Shown in pieces: positions 1 through 6,336 of a stretch of DNA of 33,692 nt. The position numbers and the translations under genes are program-made. The notes beneath the pieces are model-generated. The model was not told the origin of the DNA. It saw nothing but the letters and a program-made list of their open reading frames with translations, and did not search any database. Origin of the DNA: Planctomycetota bacterium (GTDB taxonomy: Bacteria > Planctomycetota > Planctomycetia > Gemmatales > Gemmataceae); the NCBI GenBank assembly GCA_016873095.1, contig VGYC01000068.1, positions 1-33,692 on the forward strand. Reading direction: 5' to 3'. The first letter of the stretch is position 1. Each line of letters begins with the position of its first letter.

Positions 1-51
1 AAAAACAATGGAAAGGAAGAACGACATAAGTACTTGAAACTAAACAACTTA

Positions 52-127
<76 letters not shown>

Positions 128-201
128 ATCGCAACAGTATGCCAGTGTCAGGCTTGCGTCACGGAAAATCTTGCGTCATCTGAACAAAGAATCACCGGCC
201 G

Positions 202-219
202 TGTAGCCATTGTGTAGCC
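202..219 (+). repeat. Candidate integrase arm sites, left (TGTAGCC x2)
   Basis: TGTAGCC occurs at 202-208 and 213-219, an 11-bp period that puts both copies on one helical face. The same pair with the same spacing recurs at the other end of the element (3183-3189 and 3194-3200). The integrase has an N-terminal arm-binding-type domain, so arm-type binding sites are a reasonable reading. Further short repeats nearby are TTGCGTCA at 154-161 and 171-178. Confidence 0.5.
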
Positions 220-223
220 AATC

Positions 224-1366
224 TCAGCCGAGGATGGCGTTCATGCGGTCGGCAGCGGCCGATTGCATGCCAGGCAGGACGTGGGCGTAGATGTCCAGAG
301 TGATCTGGATGCTGGCGTGGCCGAGACGCTCGCTGACGATCTTTGGGTTGACATTGTCAGCAAGCAGCAGGGTGGCGCAGGTGTGCCGCAGGTCGTGGAA
401 GCGGATGCACGGCAGCGGCTCACGCCCGGCTTTCTTGGCTGTCGCATTGGCGTCATCCATGATGGGCCGGAAGGAGCGGCGCATGAAGTTGCTCTTGCGC
501 AGCCAGCCGCCGTCGGTATCGCAGAACACCGAGCTGCCAGCATAACCTGAGGCCAGCATGAGCTTGCGATGCTCGTGCAGGGCCTTGATGGTGAACGGCG
601 ACAGCTTAATCTTGCGGCCGCGACCGGTCTTGGTTTCTTTCACGCGGTGATGCCCCTTCACCTCTTCGAGGCTACGCTGCACCGACACCTCGCCGGTGTT
701 GAAGTCGATGTCCGGCCACTGCAAGGCGAACAGCTCCCCCTGGCGCATGCCGCTGTCGATCGCCAGGACGTACAGCGCGTACAGGCGGTCGCTCTTGGCG
801 GCGTCAAGAAAGCACTTCACCTGCTCCCTGGTGAAGCAGACCATGCTCTGGCTCTGCCGTCGTGGCTTGGTGATTTCTCGTGCCGGGTTGCTGACAAGCA
901 GCCGGCGCTGGACCGCGTCGCGCAGGGCGATCTGCAAGACCGTTGCCGCCTTGCGGCACTGGCTGCTGTTGCCGCCGCCCTTCTCGATGACGCCGAACAT
1001 GTGCTCGATGTGCAGCGCCGTCAGCTTGCTCAGCCTGGTGCCGCCAAGGTGCGGGCTGATGTGCTTGCGTGACAGGTACTCGTAGCTGGTCAGCGTGCTG
1101 GGCGACACGCGCTTGCTGGCGATGCTGTCCAGCCAGAACTTCAGGTACTGGGCCACCGTCATGGTGCTCGGGTCGGGGATGGCACCGTCGGCGAGCTGGT
1201 TCTGGAGCTTGCGCAACTTGGCCTGCACGTCCGTCTTGGTCTTGCCGTAGACGACGCGTCGCTTGCGGCGGCCGTCCAGGTCATGGCCGACGCTCACCGA
1301 GGCTGCCCAGGTGCCATCCTTTTTTTGGTAGATACTGCCTTCGTTGCGACCGCGACGCTTGCTCAT
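224..1366 (-). CDS. Tyrosine recombinase / site-specific integrase
   Basis: A 380-residue phage-type integrase, the expected full length. Residues 1-60 form an arm-binding (AP2-like) domain with the usual GSIYQKKDGTW-type strand. Residues 65-165 match the SAM-like core-binding domain. Residues 175-375 are the catalytic domain with all key residues visible: Arg208 in SGMRQGEL, His324 and Arg327 in HDLRHT, His350 in LGHASI, and the nucleophile Tyr360 in LDIYAHV. The ATG start at 1366 is preceded by a GGAGA ribosome site. The gene reads toward the tRNA-Lys junction, and with the flanking direct repeats this says it integrated the 3.2-kb element and could excise it. No excisionase gene is recognisable. 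Confidence 0.96.
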   Translation of the reverse strand: MSKRRGRNEGSIYQKKDGTWAASVSVGHDLDGRRKRRVVYGKTKTDVQAKLRKLQNQLADGAIPDPSTMTVAQYLKFWLDSIASKRVSPSTLTSYEYLSRKHISPHLGGTRLSKLTALHIEHMFGVIEKGGGNSSQCRKAATVLQIALRDAVQRRLLVSNPAREITKPRRQSQSMVCFTREQVKCFLDAAKSDRLYALYVLAIDSGMRQGELFALQWPDIDFNTGEVSVQRSLEEVKGHHRVKETKTGRGRKIKLSPFTIKALHEHRKLMLASGYAGSSVFCDTDGGWLRKSNFMRRSFRPIMDDANATAKKAGREPLPCIRFHDLRHTCATLLLADNVNPKIVSERLGHASIQITLDIYAHVLPGMQSAAADRMNAILG

Positions 1367-1419
1367 GGTGTGTCTCCGGTTGCGAGATCATGGGTCGTGC
1401 TGACGTGGCTGCGACATGA

Positions 1420-1938
1420 TACCAGATCTCGCGCTCGGGAAACAGCCTTGGCGCGTACTGGTTGCAACAGACGCTTGGCGATGACTGGGTCGTGCACACG
1501 ACCGACCAGATCTACCGGTCGGCACACATCGACACGACCGTGCTAGCCCTGGACTCGGCCACCGTGCTGCTCAACGGCAGCCGCGTCGGCCCTCACAATT
1601 GCCCGCCGCTGCTGGACGGTTACCTGAAGCTCTACTTCAGCGACATCGTGCCGACGCCGAGCGGCACGATCGAGTTCCACGAAAAGGTGCGCAAGCCCGT
1701 GCACGCGGAGCTGGCCAGACTCGGCTTCGAGAGTTCGGTCGAGTTCCTGTGCTCGGACTGGATCGGCATGAACGTGCTGTCCATCGACCCTGAAACCGTC
1801 ATCGTCGACAAGCGGCAACTGCCGCTGATCCGCTTTCTGGAAGCCAACAGGTACACGGTCGTTCCCATCTCCTTCCGGCACTCCTACCTGCTGGGAGGCA
1901 TCCATTGCGCCACGCTGGACACGGTCCGCGACGAGTAA
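1420..1938 (+). pseudogene. 5'-truncated amidinotransferase (guanidino-modifying enzyme fold) remnant
   Basis: The open frame after the in-frame stop at 1417-1419 matches only the C-terminal half of the glycine/inosamine amidinotransferase family. It contains GNSLGAYWLQQTLGDD, then AHIDTTV with the catalytic His, and near the end GGIHCATLD with the nucleophilic Cys. The N-terminal half, including the catalytic Asp region, is absent, and no ATG begins the homology; the first usable start would be TTG at 1462 (158 residues against about 350-400 for the family). It ends at TAA 1938. The truncation lies just behind the integrase start, so element rearrangement probably removed the front of the gene. 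The protein cannot be a working amidinotransferase alone; a retained non-catalytic role is possible but unsupported. Confidence 0.7.
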
Positions 1939-2014
1939 AAGAATTTACTATTGAATTGACTGTCGATAATCACCTCAGGCGGTCTTTCAAGGTCAATTGT
2001 TAGCGAGGTGCATC

Positions 2015-2218
2015 ATGAAGAAGTTCTTGGCTGCGGCCGTTGTCGCGGTCGTCGTGCTGGCTGCCGCTGCGCCGGACGCCGAGGCGCGCTGCCGGCGTTT
2101 CCCGTTGGCGCGTGCCGTCGGCCGCGTTGCTCTGGCCCCGGCGCGGATCGCTGTCCGGGTCAGCGTCGGCGTCGCCCGCGTGGTCACGTTACCGTTTCGT
2201 GCTCCATTCCGGAGATGA
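2015..2218 (+). CDS. Small secreted basic protein
   Basis: A 67-residue protein starting at ATG 2015, preceded by GAGGTG at 2005-2010. Residues 1-24 are a clear signal peptide: MKK, a hydrophobic Ala/Val core, and an AEA-type cleavage site. The mature part is about 43 residues, rich in Arg, Val and Ala, with a single Cys near its start. It is not a family I can name, although short Arg-rich exported proteins of this look are common in planctomycetes. The stop codon at 2216-2218 lies one base before the ATG of the protease gene, so the two are almost certainly translated from one message. The function is unknown; a substrate, activator or inhibitor of the neighbouring protease is a guess from coupling. 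Confidence 0.72.
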   Translation: MKKFLAAAVVAVVVLAAAAPDAEARCRRFPLARAVGRVALAPARIAVRVSVGVARVVTLPFRAPFRR

Positions 2219-2219
2219 C

Positions 2220-2831
2220 ATGGCGGACTTCCTGGACACCGTACAGAACGTGATCAATGGCGTTGTCGCCATCGACCGCGCCGACGGCAAGGGCTGGGGG
2301 GCGACCGGATTCGTCGTGGGCGACGGCCTGGTGCTGACCGTCAACCATGCGTTGTCCGGCCGCCCTTACGTCGGCCTGCTGACGTTCGACGGCCGGCAAC
2401 TGACGGCCAAGAAGCAGATTGCCATGTCGGCCAACGATCTGGCGCTGCTGCATGTCGATGATATGCCGAGCAGTCTGGAGGTGCTGCCGCTTGCCGACGG
2501 CCTGCCGCGTCTGGCCGAGAGCGTGTTCTGCATCGGTACGCCATACGGCTATCCATTCTCGGTGTCGAAGGGCATTGTCTCGGCGCTTGGGCGCAGCATC
2601 AGCATGCCGTTTGGCGACACGATTGACGACGCCATCCAGACGGACGCGTGCGTCAACCCTGGCAACAGCGGCGGCCCGCTGTTCAACATGCGCGGCGAAG
2701 CGGCTGGCATGGTGTTCGCCCAGCACTCGGGTGCTGAGAATATCGGCTTCGCCATGAGCACCGGCTACATTCGCCGCTACCTGGACCTGCTGGCGTCGGC
2801 GAACAATCTCGATTTCCCGTGTCTGGCGTAG
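2220..2831 (+). CDS. Trypsin-like (Deg/HtrA-type) serine protease, no PDZ domain
   Basis: A 203-residue S1-fold protease. The triad is intact: His43 in TVNHAL, Asp73 in SANDLALL, and Ser150 in NPGNSGGPL. Family strands such as GATGFVVGDGLVLT and GIVSALGR are present. It consists of little more than the protease domain, with no PDZ domain and no signal peptide or membrane anchor, whereas classical HtrA/Deg proteases carry both. The start at ATG 2220 follows GGAGA and overlaps the end region of the small secreted protein gene by a one-base gap, giving translational coupling. It sits in the tRNA-Lys element as its best-preserved cargo. A cytoplasmic location is implied by the missing leader. A longer frame reaching upstream to 2040 has no family match and is not used. 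Confidence 0.88.
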   Translation: MADFLDTVQNVINGVVAIDRADGKGWGATGFVVGDGLVLTVNHALSGRPYVGLLTFDGRQLTAKKQIAMSANDLALLHVDDMPSSLEVLPLADGLPRLAESVFCIGTPYGYPFSVSKGIVSALGRSISMPFGDTIDDAIQTDACVNPGNSGGPLFNMRGEAAGMVFAQHSGAENIGFAMSTGYIRRYLDLLASANNLDFPCLA

Positions 2832-2934
2832 TCGCGGCACTGCATGCCAGCATGCGCACAAACGTACAGATTTCTTCCGAATTGGTTGCCGGTTATAACT
2901 GATGACCGGGGAAACCGTTTCGGAGAAATTCACC

Positions 2935-3180
2935 ATGTTGCACCTCGTCGCCATTCTGCTGCCGCCGGCAGCCGTGCTTGCTTGTGGCAAGCCCATCCAG
3001 GCCATCTTCATCAACGTCCCGCTGACCATTTGCTTTTGGATCCCTGGCGTCATCCACGCCTTCGCGGTGGTGTCGGCGTTTCGCACCAGGTCAGCAGGCG
3101 TCAACATGTCACAGGTCGTCAACGTCAACATGCCTGGCGACTACAGCGACCGCGAGCGCCGCCGGCTACGCCAGCGCTGA
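2935..3180 (+). CDS. Pmp3/YqaE-family (UPF0057) small membrane protein
   Basis: An 81-residue protein if started at ATG 2935, which follows GGAGAAAT; an upstream ATG at 2902 in the same frame would add 11 residues. Two hydrophobic segments carry the family signature, ILLPPAAVL in the first and FWIPGVIHAF in the second, separated by a short polar turn. Family members are proteolipids of about 50-60 residues linked to membrane potential and stress tolerance. The extra polar, Arg-rich tail of about 35 residues here is longer than usual. It is the last gene of the tRNA-Lys element, on the same strand as the protease but about 100 bases behind it. Integration into the inner membrane is expected. 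Confidence 0.75.
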   Translation: MLHLVAILLPPAAVLACGKPIQAIFINVPLTICFWIPGVIHAFAVVSAFRTRSAGVNMSQVVNVNMPGDYSDRERRRLRQR

Positions 3181-3182
3181 TT

Positions 3183-3207
3183 TGTAGCCAAACTGTAGCC
3201 TGACACT
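3183..3207 (+). repeat. Candidate integrase arm sites, right (TGTAGCC x2)
   Basis: TGTAGCC lies at 3183-3189 and 3194-3200 with the same 11-bp period as the left pair. The adjoining 11-mer AGCCTGACACT (3197-3207) is the exact reverse complement of 144-154 near the left end. Paired sites at both ends of an integrated element fit arm-type integrase or excision-factor binding; this is inferred from position only. Confidence 0.5.
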
Positions 3208-3293
3208 TCAGAACACCACTGAAGAGTAGTGTACAGCCATGGCGCTGCCTTCAAGGAATCCTGACAATTGCGAACATCCTTGTACACTACTTC

Positions 3294-3343
3294 ACGGACT
3301 TTTAATCCGTAGGTCCTGGGTTCGAGCCCCAGCGCCTTCAGTT
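3294..3343 (+). repeat. attR: 50-bp direct repeat / displaced tRNA-Lys 3' half
   Basis: This is a perfect copy of 78-127. It is a tRNA fragment holding the anticodon arm, variable loop, T arm and acceptor 3' strand but no D arm or acceptor 5' strand, so it cannot fold as a tRNA. It marks the chromosomal right junction of the element. A 10-bp inverted repeat (3226-3235 with 3281-3290) ends four bases before it and may belong to the recombination site. Confidence 0.9.
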
Positions 3344-3434
3344 TGGCACGCGAGGATTTCGAGAACGTGTTGCAAAGAATCTTGCCTGCCTTCTTGCAAT
3401 CGAACAGTCGCCCACCGCATTCTGCCAGTCGTGA

Positions 3435-4907
3435 TTGAGATTCAATGGAGGTCGCCTCCTGCGTGGCGAATCAGCCAGTTCGACTTCCGCCACCCGGCGC
3501 GGATTCTTCGGCCAGATCGGGATGGGCATCTACGGCGCCGCGCTGGCCTGTCTCTATCAACGTGATCTCGCCGCCAGCGAGGGCGACGCCGTCGCAGACC
3601 TTCGTCCGCGCCGACCCCACTTTCCGCCGCGCGCCAGGGCGGTAATCCACCTGTTCATGAACGGCGGCCCCAGCCAGATGGACTTGCTGGATCCGAAGCC
3701 GGCGCTCGATCGGCATCACGGGCAATCCTACTTCGATCGCATCGCCGGAGAGGTGGAAAACGTCCGCGACGCGGGAGCCATCATGCGCAGCCCGTTCCGC
3801 TTCGCGCGGCACGGACGCTCCGGCATGTGGGTATCGGAAGCAATGCCGCACCTGGCCCAGCATGTCGATGATCTCTGCCTGGTTCGATCGCTTTTCACCA
3901 CCAACATCACGCATGAGCCGGCGCTGTCGCTGATCCAATCTGGGCGGATGGCGTCGGGCTATCCCACTCTTGGATCGTGGGTCGTTTACGGGCTTGGCAG
4001 CGAGAGCCAGAACTTGCCGGCGTATGTCGTGCTCGATGATCCGCTGGGGTTGCCGGTGAACGGGCTGGAGAACTGGCAGGCGGGTTTTCTGCCGCCGATC
4101 TTTCAGGGGACGCGCTTTCGCTCGACCGGTTCGCCGGTGTTGAACCTGCGGCCCGAGCAGGAAGAGCCGCCCGCCATCCGGCAAATGCAGCGCGACTTGT
4201 TATCGCGCCTGGACGAGCTGCATCGCCGGCAACGGCCCGGCCAGCCCAACCTCGACGCCCGCATCGCCAGCTATGAACTGGCCGGGCGCATGCAACTGTC
4301 GGCCAGCGATGCCCTGGATCTGTCGCGCGAAAGCGTGCGGACCAGGGAGATGTACGGCATCGGCCGGCAGCCGACCGATTCGTATGGTCGGCGCTGCCTC
4401 ATCGCCCGCCGGCTGGTCGAGCGCGGCGTCCGCTTCGTGCAGCTCTACATCAACGGGCAGATCTGGGACAACCACACCAACCTGGCGACCGAGATGCAGG
4501 CGGCCTGCGACCGCACCGATCTACCCATCGCCGGCTTGCTGCAAGACCTGAAGGAACGCGGGCTCATGGATGACACGCTGGTGATCTGGGGCGGTGAGTT
4601 TGGCCGGCTGCCCATCGCGCAGCTTCCCGCGGACCGCAACGAGCGCCATGCCGGCCGGGATCACAACAAGAATGCCTTCTGTAGCTGGCTGGCCGGCGCC
4701 GGCATCCGGTCCGGTACGATCTACGGCGCCACCGACGAGCTTGGCCTCGCTGCCGTCGAGAACCGCGTCAGCGTCCCGGACTGGCATGCCACCATCCTGC
4801 ACCTGCTTGGCCTCAACCACGAGGAGCTATTCGTCATGCAGCACGGCCTGCGCGAACGGCTCACCGGCGTGCAGCCGGCGCGCGTGGTTCGCGAGATCCT
4901 GGCGTGA
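3435..4907 (+). CDS. DUF1501 family protein (sulfatase-like, Tat-type N-terminus)
   Basis: About 490 residues, a normal length for the family. The N-terminus has a twin-arginine-like leader, TRRGFFGQIG at residues 20-29, followed by a hydrophobic stretch, so export through Tat is likely. Family hallmarks include HLFMNGGPSQMDLLDPKP, LVIWGGEFGRLP and GRDHNKNAFCSWLAG. The fold is alkaline-phosphatase/sulfatase-like and the biochemical role is unproven. Planctomycetes usually pair it with a DUF1549/DUF1553 cytochrome-like gene; none is visible here because a tRNA and the integrated element lie directly upstream. The start is uncertain: TTG 3435 has no clear ribosome site, and a GGAGGT at 3448-3453 could serve CTG 3459. 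The gene's last 50 codons are repeated at 5965-6117. Confidence 0.85.
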   Translation: MRFNGGRLLRGESASSTSATRRGFFGQIGMGIYGAALACLYQRDLAASEGDAVADLRPRRPHFPPRARAVIHLFMNGGPSQMDLLDPKPALDRHHGQSYFDRIAGEVENVRDAGAIMRSPFRFARHGRSGMWVSEAMPHLAQHVDDLCLVRSLFTTNITHEPALSLIQSGRMASGYPTLGSWVVYGLGSESQNLPAYVVLDDPLGLPVNGLENWQAGFLPPIFQGTRFRSTGSPVLNLRPEQEEPPAIRQMQRDLLSRLDELHRRQRPGQPNLDARIASYELAGRMQLSASDALDLSRESVRTREMYGIGRQPTDSYGRRCLIARRLVERGVRFVQLYINGQIWDNHTNLATEMQAACDRTDLPIAGLLQDLKERGLMDDTLVIWGGEFGRLPIAQLPADRNERHAGRDHNKNAFCSWLAGAGIRSGTIYGATDELGLAAVENRVSVPDWHATILHLLGLNHEELFVMQHGLRERLTGVQPARVVREILA

Positions 4908-4974
4908 AGCTATCGAACGCGAATCGCCGCGCGGCGCATGGAACGTGTGGCACGGAATTCCGTGCTACGTTGTC

Positions 4975-5844
4975 CTACCAATCGTCGCCGAGCGGCTTGC
5001 CGTCGTTGGGCTGCACGGCCCGGTTCCAGGTTTCCACCGAGATGTTGCTGCTGACCGTGCGCACGCTGCCGTCCGCCAGGCCGACGTGAATCTCCTTCGG
5101 CAAGAAGCTCTGGGCGATGAGCGGCGAACACAGGCAAACCTTCGCGCTCGGCATGATCTGGAAGGCAGCTTCCTTGTCGCTGGCGTGGGCCTTCTTCTTG
5201 GCGGCATTCTGGCCGAAGAAGGCGGCGGTCTTCGCATTAGGCCTTGAGTCGTAACGGCTGCCGCCGTCGCCGCAGTAGGCGTACTTGGTGCTGAAGGCGA
5301 TGGTGTTGGAGGTGCCGTCGGTGATGGTGCGCACGAGCCGACTTGCGCCCGGCGCGATTTCGCCCAGTGCCGGCATGTCCTTGTCATACTTCGTCGCCAC
5401 GCCGGCATCAGCGAAGACGCGCAGGTTGGCGGGGAAGTTCTGGATGCCTACCTCCTCCTTGTCCTTCAAGGAGGGATCGAGCTTGGCAATGAACTGCGGC
5501 ACGACGACCGCCGGCACCTTCTTGTCTTTGTCGTAGTACATCAGGTGCAGCTTCTCTTGCTCGACGAACGGCAGCAAGTGGATATGGATGCTGACTCCGA
5601 TTCCTCCACCCTTGAAATTGCCGATCCACCCGTAGGCGGGCGGCAGCTTCTTGAACGTCCCGTCAAAATTGTGAATGGCCAGGCAGATTTGCTTGAGGTT
5701 GTTCACCGTCTGCTTGGCCGCGTCGCGCCCCTGCAACGCATGCACGGCGGGCAACAACACGCCGAGGCCGACGGCCGTTATCGCCAGTACCACCAGCACA
5801 TCGACGCGCGACAGACCGGGACGACGCATCTTCGCCAGGCTCAT
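4975..5844 (-). CDS. DUF1559 pilin-like (type II pseudopilin N-terminus) protein
   Basis: 289 residues from ATG 5844, chosen because AGGAGA lies at the right distance; an in-frame extension to 5877 lacks a ribosome site. The N-terminus LSRVDVLVVLAITAVGLGVL is the prepilin-type segment, with Asp in place of the usual Glu at +5. It is followed by LLPAVHALQGRDAAKQ and NNLKQICLAIHNF, typical of the planctomycete DUF1559 family. The end carries the family's C-terminal motif, a His followed by a DG pair (IHVGLADGSVR). These proteins are thought to be membrane-anchored, surface-exposed and pilin-like; their role is unknown and each genome has dozens. It lies convergent to the DUF1501 gene with a short gap. 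Confidence 0.9.
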   Translation of the reverse strand: MSLAKMRRPGLSRVDVLVVLAITAVGLGVLLPAVHALQGRDAAKQTVNNLKQICLAIHNFDGTFKKLPPAYGWIGNFKGGGIGVSIHIHLLPFVEQEKLHLMYYDKDKKVPAVVVPQFIAKLDPSLKDKEEVGIQNFPANLRVFADAGVATKYDKDMPALGEIAPGASRLVRTITDGTSNTIAFSTKYAYCGDGGSRYDSRPNAKTAAFFGQNAAKKKAHASDKEAAFQIMPSAKVCLCSPLIAQSFLPKEIHVGLADGSVRTVSSNISVETWNRAVQPNDGKPLGDDW

Positions 5845-5928
5845 GGTTGTCTCCTTGCAAGTGAGTTGGAACCCCACGCGAGGCTAACACGCCGCCGCGC
5901 CGCCGTCAAACGGAATCACCACGTAGCC

Positions 5929-5945
5929 GCAAGCTGCCAGCTTGC
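5929..5945. repeat. 17-bp perfect palindrome
   Basis: GCAAGCTG and CAGCTTGC flank a single C. The palindrome sits inside a stretch of about 30 bp (5922-5952) that recurs with small differences at 31282-31311, so it may belong to a dispersed repeat family. It lies between the DUF1559 start and a DUF1501 gene fragment. Confidence 0.6.
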
Positions 5946-5964
5946 GAGCTTGACCCCGCAAGAG

Positions 5965-6117
5965 GCCGAGAATCGCCTCAGCGTCCCGGACTGGCACGCC
6001 ACCATCTTGCATCTGCCCGGCCTCAACCACGAGGAGTTGTTCGTCATGCAGCACGGCCTGCGCGAACGGCTCACCGGCGTACAACCGGCGCGCGTGGTAA
6101 GCGAAATCCTGTCGTGA
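5965..6117 (+). pseudogene. 3' fragment of a second DUF1501 gene
   Basis: Fifty codons ending in TGA at 6115-6117 repeat the C-terminus of the DUF1501 gene that ends at 4907. The peptide from VPDWHATILHL to PARVV is shared, with only about five amino-acid differences over 50 positions and mostly silent base changes. No upstream part of the gene is present; the frame runs back only into antisense of DUF1559. This looks like the relic of a tandem duplication or of a deletion between paralogues, with the DUF1559 gene now between the two copies. It is unlikely to be expressed. Confidence 0.85.
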
Positions 6118-6269
6118 CTGCTCAATATTCGTTGCGTTGCTCCCCCCTCTCGGCACCCCGGCAACGAATCCTCGCCGACGGTCGCAGACGCAAGATCTTG
6201 TGCCGTCGCCCCTTGCACGAGAGGCAGCTTGCCGGATTCGCTGCGCGCTCCGTAACTGAGTCGCAACAA

Positions 6270-6320
6270 GCGTAAGCGCGACGTGCAAGGCTGGCGCGCT
6301 CCTGCACGTCGGGCTTACGC
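6270..6320. repeat. Strong 18-bp inverted repeat (possible terminator)
   Basis: The arms 6270-6287 and 6303-6320 are complementary at 17 of 18 positions around a 15-nt loop. The structure lies 17 bases beyond the stop of the minus-strand metalloprotease gene, where a transcription-ending or mRNA-stabilising hairpin would be expected. There is no clear U-tract, so it may instead be a dispersed palindromic element. Confidence 0.65.
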
Positions 6321-6336
6321 ACCGACGCTCGTCGAA

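Noticed and set aside
2184-3131. A 315-codon minus-strand frame across the protease and Pmp3-like genes
   Set aside because: It is antisense to two genes with clear motifs and ribosome sites, and its composition is shadow-like.
3226-3290. 10-bp inverted repeat near attR as a terminator
   Set aside because: A 45-nt loop and lack of a T-run make a terminator unlikely; a recombination-site role is mentioned under attR.
5545-6117. Treating the 190-codon plus-strand frame as a real gene
   Set aside because: Only its last 50 codons match DUF1501; the rest is antisense to the start of DUF1559. It is annotated as a gene fragment instead.
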